Source of the DNA: Opitutaceae bacterium
GTDB lineage: Bacteria > Verrucomicrobiota > Verrucomicrobiia > Opitutales > Opitutaceae
DNA length: 23,625 bases
NCBI GenBank assembly: GCA_020847775.1
Contig: JADLBI010000301.1
Location: 1 to 23,625 of the forward strand
Direction: 5' to 3'
Shown: positions 1 through 6,049 of the stretch, one piece after another
How the letters are laid out: each line of letters starts with the position of its first letter
How positions within the stretch are numbered: the first letter of the stretch is position 1
Made by a program: the position numbers and the translations under genes
The notes under the pieces: model-generated
Told to the model about the DNA's origin: nothing
Seen by the model: the letters and a program-made list of their open reading frames with translations, nothing else
The model's database searches: none

Positions 1-434
1 ATCCCGCCAGCGTCAACGCGCCCGCACCGGGCAAACGCCCGCGCTCGACCATCGCACCGACGATCGTGTGCCGCGACGGCCGACCGCAAATCGCCATCGG
101 CATTCCCGGCGCGTCGCGCATCCCCACCGCGCTTTTGCAGACCCTGATCGACCACCTCGTGTTGAAGCGTTCGCTCGCGGACAGCATCGGCGACACGCGC
201 CTGCATTTCACCGGCGGCCAAGGCTGGAACGGTCCTGAAAAAGTGGAGGCCGAACAATCGCTCGCCCCCGAGGTCGTCGCCGCGCTGCGCAACGCGGGCT
301 GGCCGGTCGAGTTGCCCGAGCCCGCCGGCACCGGCCACATTTTTGGCGGAATCAACGCCATCGAATTGAACCCCGATGGCAGTTACACCGGTTACGCCGA
401 TCCCCGCCGCACCAACGCCGCGCGAGGCTACTGA
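1..434 (+). CDS. ggt: gamma-glutamyltransferase, C-terminal part (5' end outside window)
   Basis: This is the last ~144 residues of a gamma-glutamyltranspeptidase, the Ntn-hydrolase that hydrolyses or transfers the gamma-glutamyl group of glutathione and related peptides, normally in the periplasm. The frame is open from base 3. 'PGKRPRSTIAPTIV' corresponds to the small-subunit segment PGKRPLSSMSPTIV of the family, where the Ser-Ser pair forms the oxyanion hole; here it is Ser-Thr. 'GIPGASRIP' replaces the usual GSPGGSRI. The end, 'GYADPRRTNAARGY', matches the family's closing motif (ygasDpR...GY). The catalytic Thr and the large subunit lie upstream of the window. The changed oxyanion Ser and GSPGG motif mean it could be a divergent paralogue, but family membership is clear. 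The TGA stop is at 432-434. Confidence 0.9.
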   Translation, partial: PASVNAPAPGKRPRSTIAPTIVCRDGRPQIAIGIPGASRIPTALLQTLIDHLVLKRSLADSIGDTRLHFTGGQGWNGPEKVEAEQSLAPEVVAALRNAGWPVELPEPAGTGHIFGGINAIELNPDGSYTGYADPRRTNAARGY

Positions 435-472
435 CCCAAACCGAACCGGCACCGCGCCCCGCGCTCCCCGAG

Positions 473-496
473 CCAACTGTTCGTATTACGAACATT
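473..496. repeat. palindromic operator-like repeat, copy 1
   Basis: The 24-nt unit CCAACTGTTCGTATTACGAACATT contains a perfect odd palindrome at 478-494: 8-bp arms TGTTCGTA/TACGAACA around a single T at 486. The second copy lies 53 bp downstream and differs only at the central base. The symmetry suits a dimeric regulator better than a hairpin, since a one-base loop is too tight and no T-run follows. No regulator is identified. Confidence 0.6.
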
Positions 497-525
497 GCAT
501 AATTATCCTGAGTAATAACTTAGAA

Positions 526-549
526 CCAACTGTTCGTAATACGAACATT
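526..549. repeat. palindromic operator-like repeat, copy 2
   Basis: Same 24-nt unit as at 473-496, with A instead of T at the centre (539); the palindrome spans 531-547. The 53-bp centre-to-centre distance is about five helical turns, so two bound dimers would face the same side of the DNA. The AT-rich 29-bp spacer (497-525) could hold a promoter, but I cannot fit a good -35/-10 pair to it. Confidence 0.6.
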
Positions 550-650
550 CGCTGGCGGCTGATTCGGTTCATACGGGACCGTAGGGAGGCGTGCGGTGGG
601 CCAAGACAAAAGTTTTGATTGCGCGGCGCGGCGAAACTTCTTCGTGTCGG

Positions 651-756
651 CCTTGCCTGTAGGGGTGCCTTCCGCGGAAGGCTGAGATTGCGGCGCGATT
701 CGGCCGCTCGACCCTTCGAACCTGAAAAGGATCATGCCGACGAAGGAAACAGCAGG
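651..756 (+). promoter_or_regulatory. TPP riboswitch (THI element)
   Basis: The canonical TPP aptamer elements occur in the right order. A GGGGTGC strand (662-668) is followed by a short hairpin, CTTCCGCGGAAG, and then the invariant CTGAGA (682-687). Next come a GCGGC/GCCGC variable stem, ACCCTT (711-716), GAACCTGA (718-725) and the 3' core ATGCCGACGAAGGAAACAG (734-752). CCTGT (656-660) and ACAG (749-752) can close stem P1. The downstream receptor starts at 830, about 75 nt later, so control is likely by hiding the start region or by early termination; I see no clear terminator with a T-run. This element also rules out the upstream in-frame ATG at 734 as the receptor start. Confidence 0.94.
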
Positions 757-829
757 CGCCGCGAATCGCGCCAAGGGGCACCGCGCCGCCGCCTTCAACG
801 GGAGTCCGCCTTGGGTCGGGCATTCAAAA

Positions 830-2944
830 ATGCATCACCCGACACGAATCCTCCTCCTTACGCTTGCGACCACCGTCTTGGCGGCGCGCGCCCAGACCAA
901 AACCGATGAACCGGTCACGCTCGAGCCCGTGCGCGTCACGGCCGACCTATGGGCTTCGCCGCTCGCGCGAATCCCGGCCAGTGTCACGGTTTACGACGCA
1001 GCCGCACTGCAAACCGGCGCCGTCCGCCACTTCGGTGATCTGGTTGACCAGATCCCGAATCTCACTTGGACGGGCGCCACGTCGCGGCCGCGGTATTTCC
1101 AAATCCGTGGCGTCGGTGAAAACTCACAATACGAAGGCGAAACGCCCGACTCCGCGGTGCGATTCCTGGTCGATGATTTCGATTTCACCGGTCTTGGCGG
1201 CATCGCGAGCACCTTTGACGTGCAGCAAGTCGAAGTGCTGCGCGGCCCGCAGGCGGGAGCCTTTGGTGCCAACGCCGCGGGCGGCGTCGTCCGCCTCGTG
1301 ACGAATGCACCCACCCCGTTCTGGACGGGCGAGGCCAGGGCCACGGTCGGTGGCGACGCGCTGCGCACGGGTGGACTGGCAGTGGGCGGACCACTCGTGG
1401 CGGCGCAGCCGGAGCAGTTGATGATGCGCTTCGCGGTGCAGCAGAGCGAGAGCGATGGATTTCACTACAACCGCACGCTCGACCGCGCGACCAACGCGCG
1501 CGACGAATTAAACGCCCGCCTCCGCCTCACGTGGAATCCCAACGCGCTCTGGCATTGGGAGGCGGCGGTGACGGCGGCGGATTTCGACAACGGCTTCGAC
1601 GAATACGCGCTCGATAACAACGGCGAAAACACGTTCAGCGACCAGCCCGGCCGCGATGAGCAGCGCACCTTCGCCGGCAGCTTGCGCGGTGAATACCGCG
1701 GCTGGGACGCCGCGCGACTGACCTCGGTCACGAGTGGCGCGCGCTCGCGTTCGCGCTACAGTTACGACGACGACTGGACCGCGGCTTCCTACATGGGCTT
1801 CAGCGACCTCGCGCGCACACGCTGGATCGTGAACCAGGAATTACGGCTCGATTCCGATCCCGCGGTGAATAGCGAGGGCGCGATCAGCCGCTGGACGCTC
1901 GGCGCGTTTTATTCGGACACCGATGAAGTTTCCCGCTACACCAACACCGATCCGGGCAACGTGCGCGGGTTGAAGACGGTTTACCACGCGAAGAACACCG
2001 CGCTGTTCGGCCAGATCGGGCACGATTTTTCGGCGCAGACCCGACTGATCGCGGGTGTGCGCGTGGAGCGCGTCGCGCTCGATGGCGAGGGCATTAAGAC
2101 ACGCTACCGCGCCGGTCCGGGCACCTACGATCCAGAGGTGCGGTTGCGCCCGACGTTTGCCGACACACTCGTCGGCGGTAAGCTCACGCTCGAACACGAC
2201 CTCGACGCGAACGCGCTCGTTTTCGCTTCGGTGACGCGCGGCTACAAGGCTGGCGGCATCAACGTGGACGCACGCATCAACCCCGCGTCCGATCCGCTCA
2301 CCTACGACACCGAGACACTCTGGAACTACGAGGTCGGGCTGCGCGGTCACGGGTTTGACGGGCGTCTGACGGGCGAACTCACGGCATTCTACCTGCAGCG
2401 GCAGGATACGCAGGTGCGCGACTCCGCCGGCTTTGGTGGAAATTACCGCTTCTTCACGGACAACGGCGAAGATTCGCACGTTTACGGCCTCGAGTCGTCG
2501 CTGCGCTACGCGCTCACGCGCGACTGGTCGGCGCACGCGTCGCTGGCGCTGATGCGCTCGAAGCTGGAGCCCTTCACGCTGGACAACGGCAACGCCGGCG
2601 GCGGTCGCGAACTCGCGAACACGCCGCGCTACGGTTACTCACTCGGCACGCGCTACGGCGGCGAACGCGGGTTGTTCGGCAACGCGGAACTGGTGGGTCG
2701 GGCGAAGCAATTCGACTCGAATAACCAGAACGAATCGCGCCGGGCCTTCCGGGTCGTGAACCTGAGCCTCGGCTACGCGTGGGACCAGTGGACCGTCACG
2801 CTCTGGGCGAAGAACGTCTTCGACGAAGCTTACGAGAAGCGCGTGTTCTTCTTCGGCAACGAAGACCCCAACTACCTCGAGACGCGCTACGAAGACCGCG
2901 CCGACCCGCGCCAACTCGGCGTGAGCGCGGCGTGGCGGTTTTGA
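830..2944 (+). CDS. TonB-dependent outer-membrane receptor, TPP-riboswitch controlled
   Basis: A 704-aa TonB-dependent receptor. I chose the ATG at 830 because the 96-nt upstream extension lies inside the riboswitch and because 830 starts a good signal peptide (HHPTRILLLTLATTVLAARA, cut near residue 21). A TonB-box-like segment (VTLEPVRVTA, ~30-38) and a plug domain (~45-165) follow. The plug has the typical 'IRGVGE', 'VEVLRGPQAGAFGANAAGG' and 'VTNAPT' stretches. The rest is a 22-strand-type barrel ending in the outer-membrane signature '...LGVSAAWRF' with terminal Phe. It would import a substrate across the outer membrane using TonB/ExbBD energy. The sequence alone does not give the substrate, but the TPP riboswitch in the leader points to thiamin, its phosphates or a precursor. 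No thiamin biosynthesis gene lies next to it. Confidence 0.93.
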   Translation: MHHPTRILLLTLATTVLAARAQTKTDEPVTLEPVRVTADLWASPLARIPASVTVYDAAALQTGAVRHFGDLVDQIPNLTWTGATSRPRYFQIRGVGENSQYEGETPDSAVRFLVDDFDFTGLGGIASTFDVQQVEVLRGPQAGAFGANAAGGVVRLVTNAPTPFWTGEARATVGGDALRTGGLAVGGPLVAAQPEQLMMRFAVQQSESDGFHYNRTLDRATNARDELNARLRLTWNPNALWHWEAAVTAADFDNGFDEYALDNNGENTFSDQPGRDEQRTFAGSLRGEYRGWDAARLTSVTSGARSRSRYSYDDDWTAASYMGFSDLARTRWIVNQELRLDSDPAVNSEGAISRWTLGAFYSDTDEVSRYTNTDPGNVRGLKTVYHAKNTALFGQIGHDFSAQTRLIAGVRVERVALDGEGIKTRYRAGPGTYDPEVRLRPTFADTLVGGKLTLEHDLDANALVFASVTRGYKAGGINVDARINPASDPLTYDTETLWNYEVGLRGHGFDGRLTGELTAFYLQRQDTQVRDSAGFGGNYRFFTDNGEDSHVYGLESSLRYALTRDWSAHASLALMRSKLEPFTLDNGNAGGGRELANTPRYGYSLGTRYGGERGLFGNAELVGRAKQFDSNNQNESRRAFRVVNLSLGYAWDQWTVTLWAKNVFDEAYEKRVFFFGNEDPNYLETRYEDRADPRQLGVSAAWRF

Positions 2945-2972
2945 AACACGAATCACCGCGCGCGGCTTCCCC

Positions 2973-3003
2973 GGAAAGTGTCACGTATTACGTGACACTT
3001 TCC
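2973..3003. repeat. 31-nt near-perfect palindrome between two genes
   Basis: Arms of 15 bp (GGAAAGTGTCACGTA/TACGTGACACTTTCC) surround a single T at 2988. As RNA it could fold as a ~13-bp hairpin with a 5-nt loop, but GC-rich sequence rather than a T-run follows, so a classic terminator is unlikely. The central CGTATTACG is the same as in the palindromes at 478-494 and 531-547, with different outer arms (GTCA...TGAC instead of GTT...AAC). It is either an operator for the downstream gene or a dispersed palindromic repeat. Confidence 0.7.
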
Positions 3004-3062
3004 CGGGAGGTGGATTGCGCACCGCGCTTGCGGGCGCGACGGGATTCGTTTGGGGTGGCGGG

Positions 3063-3659
3063 ATGATTTCGTTGTTGGAGGGCGGGGGCGCGGCCAAGAA
3101 GAAGGCGCCCGAAAAGGTGTGTGGGCTGCGGATGGAGATCGCGGGCACGGAGCCGCGCATTTGGCGGCGGGTGGTGGTGCGGGAGAGCATGTGGCTGTCG
3201 CGGGTGCATGACTCCATTCAGATTTTGTTCGATTGGTTCGACTACCAGACGCACACGTTTGTGTTCGACGATCTGCGCATGGGCAGCCCGGTGCGGCGGG
3301 AGGGGCTAGTGGTGGAGGATGACCGCGACGTGGCGCTGGCGGATCTCGATCTGGGGAACCGGGGGCGGTTTGTTTACGAGTATCACTTTGGCGAGACGTG
3401 GCGTGTGGAGATAACAGTGGAAAAAACGGCCGCGGTGCAGAAGGGGCAGACGTATCCGCAATGCCTCGCCGGTGAACTGGCGGGACCGCCGGAGGATTGC
3501 GGCGGACTGGAGGCGTTCTATGATATGCTGGCCTGCATCAAGGAGCCCGACACCGATCTCGGTCGCGAATGGCTAACATGGTTGGGGCCGGACTACGCCC
3601 CGGAGCGTTGCGATTTGGAGGCGCTCAACCGGGCGTTGCGGAGGATGGCCAAGTCGTGA
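3063..3659 (+). CDS. PRiA4_ORF3-like domain protein (plasmid pRiA4b ORF-3 family)
   Basis: A 198-aa cytoplasmic protein. The segment 'LRMEIAGTEPRIWRRVVV' followed by 'LSRVHDSIQILFDW', then 'H.FVF', 'FVYEYHFGETWRVEITVE' and 'YPQCLAGELAGPPEDCGG' is the ordered signature of the PRiA4_ORF3 family (Pfam PF07929). These proteins are widespread in bacteria and of unknown biochemical role; some occur beside transposons or plasmid genes, but nothing mobile is seen here. I chose the ATG at 3063; an in-frame TTG at 3015 would add 16 residues of low-complexity sequence next to the palindrome. It lies 118 bp after the receptor and may have its own promoter around the 2973-3003 palindrome. Confidence 0.87.
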   Translation: MISLLEGGGAAKKKAPEKVCGLRMEIAGTEPRIWRRVVVRESMWLSRVHDSIQILFDWFDYQTHTFVFDDLRMGSPVRREGLVVEDDRDVALADLDLGNRGRFVYEYHFGETWRVEITVEKTAAVQKGQTYPQCLAGELAGPPEDCGGLEAFYDMLACIKEPDTDLGREWLTWLGPDYAPERCDLEALNRALRRMAKS

Positions 3660-3966
3660 GCACGCCGGCCTTGGAGCGTTTTGCGATCGGACCGTAGCCA
3701 CAAAGAGCGCAAAGGGTTCTGCGGGTCGGGGCGGCATGAGGTAACCGAGTATGGGACGGGTGCGTTAACCTCGGCGATGGCCTCCGGAACCGGCCTTAGC
3801 GAGGTCGGCTACAGGGGGCTATGCGAGAGTTTACTGACCTAGCGCCGGCGGGAACAACCGCTTGACGGGCGCGGGGTTTTGCGCAGGTTCTGGCCTCCCG
3901 TTCTTTGCCTGTTTGTGGTCGGCCAGGAGGGTTTGGTCCTAAATAGACCGAGCCTTCCATCTGATC
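3660..3966. other. gene-free region with repeat-like sequences
   Basis: A 307-base intergenic stretch. Around 3695-3716 lies 'TAGCCACAAAGAGCGCAAAG', a phrase of a kind scattered between genes in many bacteria with large genomes. At 3768-3805 there is an imperfect hairpin (ACCTCGGCGATGGCC paired with GGCCTTAGCGAGGT). A TTGACG at 3862-3867 could be a -35 box, but no matching -10 is evident. I see no supported gene. Confidence 0.5.
3768..3805. repeat. imperfect inverted repeat
   Basis: ACCTCGGCGATGGCC (3768-3782) pairs with GGCCTTAGCGAGGT (3792-3805), with one bulge and a three-base mismatch, around a 9-nt loop. No T-run follows. It may be part of a dispersed intergenic repeat; the function is unknown. 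Confidence 0.4.
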
Positions 3967-4236
3967 ATGAATAAAAAGACCAAGACCATGTTTGTCATGC
4001 AGCCCGGCGGTTTCGGTTCCGGATCCGCGGTTTTCACGACCTACGAGTATGAAGATCACTCGCAGGTCGAAGAAGGCCACGCCTCCCCAGCCGAAGTCCA
4101 ACCCGCCGCCGTTGCCCGGCAAACGATCGACAATAGCAACTGGACCCAGGCGGTCGTTCGCCTCCCTGAGGTGTTGCGCCGCTCGGTCTGGTCGCCGCTG
4201 GCCCGCCGAATTCAAAAATTCGCGCAGGCCGCTTAA
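3967..4236 (+). CDS. small hypothetical protein (89 aa)
   Basis: I do not recognise this protein. It starts MNKKTKTMFVMQPGGFGSGS, has an acidic middle (YEYEDHSQVEEGHASPAEV) and a basic, amphipathic-looking C terminus (RLPEVLRRSVWSPLARRIQKF). It has no Cys, no clear membrane segment and no signal peptide. Coding is supported by its isolation between a 307-bp intergenic region and a strong terminator 14 bp after the TAA stop. No good Shine-Dalgarno precedes the ATG; AGGAGG at about 3925 is too far away. ATGs at codons 8 and 11 are alternative starts. The C-terminal helix could bind a membrane or a partner, but that is a guess. Confidence 0.6.
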   Translation: MNKKTKTMFVMQPGGFGSGSAVFTTYEYEDHSQVEEGHASPAEVQPAAVARQTIDNSNWTQAVVRLPEVLRRSVWSPLARRIQKFAQAA

Positions 4237-4250
4237 CCCAGAAAACAACC

Positions 4251-4288
4251 CCGGGGTGACGAAGCGATTCGTCACCCCGGCATTTTTT
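4251..4288. terminator. strong, probably bidirectional rho-independent terminator
   Basis: A perfect 13-bp GC-rich stem (CCGGGGTGACGAA 4251-4263 / TTCGTCACCCCGG 4268-4280) with a GCGA loop is followed by a six-T run (4283-4288). Read on the minus strand the same hairpin is followed by a T-rich stretch (GGTTGTTTTC), so it can serve both the small gene ending at 4236 and the convergent dioxygenase gene ending at 4348. Confidence 0.93.
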
Positions 4289-4347
4289 GGCGAAGAAGGG
4301 GCGGGGTGAAGTCCAGGCCGATGGGGTGAGATCGGGGCCGCGATTAC

Positions 4348-5295
4348 TCAGCAGATGCGACGGGCGGGCTTGAGGTAGCTGTCGTCCCAGTCGCTCATTT
4401 GCAGCGGGAGTTTGCGCCAGTAATATTTTAGGTCGTCGTTTTTCCAGCCCGCGTAAATTTCCTCCCAAGCGAGATCGCAGTGCGGGAGTAGGGATTTGGC
4501 TTCCACGGGTTCGTCCACTGGTTGATAGCGCACGTCGAGGGAGAGGCGAATCTGATCCTTGAGTTCGTTGCGCAGGGCCTTGTGCAGTGTGTAGCTGGGG
4601 AAGGTGAGCACGTCTCCCGCCTCGAAGTCACCTTGCACCCAGTGATTGTCGTAGGAGCAAAGCGGCACGGTGATTCCGCCGGCGCCAGCGGCCTGCTGGA
4701 TGGGCAAGTAGCCGCGCTTGTGCGAACCTTGCAGCGCGGTGAGGCTACCGAGTGCGCGTGGGCAGGCGCCGATGGGAAACCAGCAGGTCCACGTGTTGCC
4801 CGTGCCTTGGATCAAGGGGAAATCCTGATGGAGGGGCGTCGGGGTCATGAACTGGTGCGGGGTGATCATGCGGCAGATGTGGCGCGGGTGCACCAGCACG
4901 TCGCGGCCGAAGAGGACGCGGTAAATTTCCAACAGGCGCGGGTGATGCGGTAAGCGGTGCAGCCGCTCGAGTTTCTGGGCATCGTGGTAGGCGGCGGTGC
5001 TCACGCCGATGTCGTCGCGAAAAGCCGCGCGGTCGGTGCACTGGTTGATGGCCTCGCGGTCGATCGCGCCGCCAAGCTCGTCCTGGCCGGGCTGACGCCA
5101 GCCGTATTTGTCCACCACGCCGAGCAAATCGCGGCGCAGGGCGAAAAGCTCATCGGTAGGCACGCGGGCTTTGAAAAACAGATAGCCATCCTCGGCGGCG
5201 CGGGCGCGCAATGCGGCGGGGTCGCTGATTAAGGGCGTGGAGTCCACAAACAGCGTTTTGCGTATGGCCGGGCTGGCGGGATCGGTGGCGGTCAT
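4348..5295 (-). CDS. phytanoyl-CoA dioxygenase (PhyH) family protein
   Basis: A 315-aa Fe(II)/2-oxoglutarate-dependent oxygenase of the PhyH family, predicted cytoplasmic. The iron facial triad is visible as H156-x-D158 in 'TPLHQDFPLIQ' and the distal H238 in 'FPSYTLHKALRN'. R250 in 'DQIRLSLDVRYQP' is the likely 2-oxoglutarate carboxylate anchor. 'GSLTALQGSHKRG' is also typical. The substrate cannot be read from sequence; bacterial members hydroxylate many small molecules. The ATG at 5295 is the first good start, without an obvious Shine-Dalgarno. The gene is single, convergent with the small gene at 3967 and divergent from the matrixin/rhombosortase unit. Confidence 0.92.
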   Translation of the reverse strand: MTATDPASPAIRKTLFVDSTPLISDPAALRARAAEDGYLFFKARVPTDELFALRRDLLGVVDKYGWRQPGQDELGGAIDREAINQCTDRAAFRDDIGVSTAAYHDAQKLERLHRLPHHPRLLEIYRVLFGRDVLVHPRHICRMITPHQFMTPTPLHQDFPLIQGTGNTWTCWFPIGACPRALGSLTALQGSHKRGYLPIQQAAGAGGITVPLCSYDNHWVQGDFEAGDVLTFPSYTLHKALRNELKDQIRLSLDVRYQPVDEPVEAKSLLPHCDLAWEEIYAGWKNDDLKYYWRKLPLQMSDWDDSYLKPARRIC

Positions 5296-5388
5296 GGGTT
5301 TTGGCGTGTGCTTTGGGCTAACGGCGGCGCGGCGTCAAGTGGGCCAGCGTAATTGGAGCGAACCCGCGCGACGTCGCAAGGTCTCTGG

Positions 5389-5416
5389 TTGTCAGGTCGT
5401 CGCGGATGTTTATGGT
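5389..5416 (+). promoter_or_regulatory. candidate promoter of the matrixin/rhombosortase unit
   Basis: TTGTCA (5389-5394, 5 of 6 to the -35 consensus) is followed after 16 bp by TATGGT (5411-5416, 4 of 6 to the -10 consensus). Transcription would begin near 5423, which is the first ATG, so the mRNA could be leaderless or nearly so. This is prediction from sequence only. Confidence 0.4.
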
Positions 5417-5422
5417 TTTCCC

Positions 5423-6049
5423 ATGTTGATGAATCGAAGACTGTGGCGGCTTCTTTGGTGCGCGGCTTGCATGATTTTGCCCGCGCGCCCCGCGTCGGCC
5501 ACGCTGATCATCCCGCCGCAATTTGAGGAGATGGCGGCCAAGTCCGATTTCGTGGTGCGCGGCCGCGTGACCGACATGACGAGCGAGCTCGTGGCGAAGG
5601 GCGAAGGCCGCAAGATTTTCACGCGCGTTAAGATCGAGGTGCTGGAGATCATCGCGGGCGCGCCACCGACCGAGCTCGTGCTGGTTTGCCTCGGCGGGCG
5701 CGTGGGCGACGAGGAGCTGCGGGTGGACGGTTCGCCGGAATTCCAGGTCGGGCAGGAGGGCATATATTTTGTGCGGCACAACGGCCGGGCACTGAGCCCG
5801 CTTTTCGCGATGGGCTACGGGTTGTATCCGATCGCGACTGATGCCGCGACGAAGCGCCGTTATGTGACCCGGGGCGACACGGTGCCGTTGGAAAGCACCG
5901 CCGAGGTGGCGCGGCCCCTGCTCGGTCGCGAGGTGGCCGAACTCGAGCGCCTGCGTCGTTCGCCGGTCAACGCGCTTTCACCGGACGAATTTTCCACACA
6001 AATCAAGACGGCCCGTCGCGCCTATCAAGCCACCGATGCGAACGATTGA
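5423..6049 (+). CDS. exported protein of unknown function, partner of matrixin protease
   Basis: About 208 aa. The N terminus (MLMNRRLWRLLWCAACMILPARPASA) is a good signal peptide, cut before 'TLIIPPQFEEMAAKSDFVVRGRVTDM'. The mature part looks like a small beta-rich domain (VVRGRVTDM, FTRVKIEVLEIIAG, ELVLVCLGG, GQEGIYFVRHNG) followed by a charged helical tail. I do not recognise a named family. ATG 5423 or 5429 are the plausible starts; a longer frame from 5237 would lack the N-terminal signal and overlap the divergent dioxygenase gene. Its stop overlaps the protease start by 14 bp, so the two are probably translated together. A role as a secreted companion, inhibitor or folding partner of the protease is inference. 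Confidence 0.82.
   Translation: MLMNRRLWRLLWCAACMILPARPASATLIIPPQFEEMAAKSDFVVRGRVTDMTSELVAKGEGRKIFTRVKIEVLEIIAGAPPTELVLVCLGGRVGDEELRVDGSPEFQVGQEGIYFVRHNGRALSPLFAMGYGLYPIATDAATKRRYVTRGDTVPLESTAEVARPLLGREVAELERLRRSPVNALSPDEFSTQIKTARRAYQATDAND

Larger units (their letters stand above)
435..829 (+). other. non-coding leader region between ggt and the TonB receptor
   Basis: This 395-base stretch has no convincing gene. In order it holds two palindromic 24-nt repeats (473-496 and 526-549) around an AT-rich spacer, an unremarkable GC-rich stretch (about 550-650), and a TPP riboswitch (about 651-756) with its expression platform up to the ATG at 830. Short reading frames across it overlap the riboswitch or run antisense and have no protein-like character. 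Confidence 0.8.

Noticed and set aside
734..829. In-frame upstream start of the first TonB receptor
   Set aside because: The ATG at 734 is part of the conserved TPP riboswitch core, and the extra 32 residues would bury the signal peptide.
3063..3659. PRiA4_ORF3-like gene as evidence for a mobile element
   Set aside because: The family occurs near transposons in some genomes, but no transposase, terminal repeats or duplication are present here.
5237..5422. Longer N terminus for the exported protein at 5423
   Set aside because: It overlaps the divergent dioxygenase gene and its start region, and the signal peptide begins only at 5423/5429.
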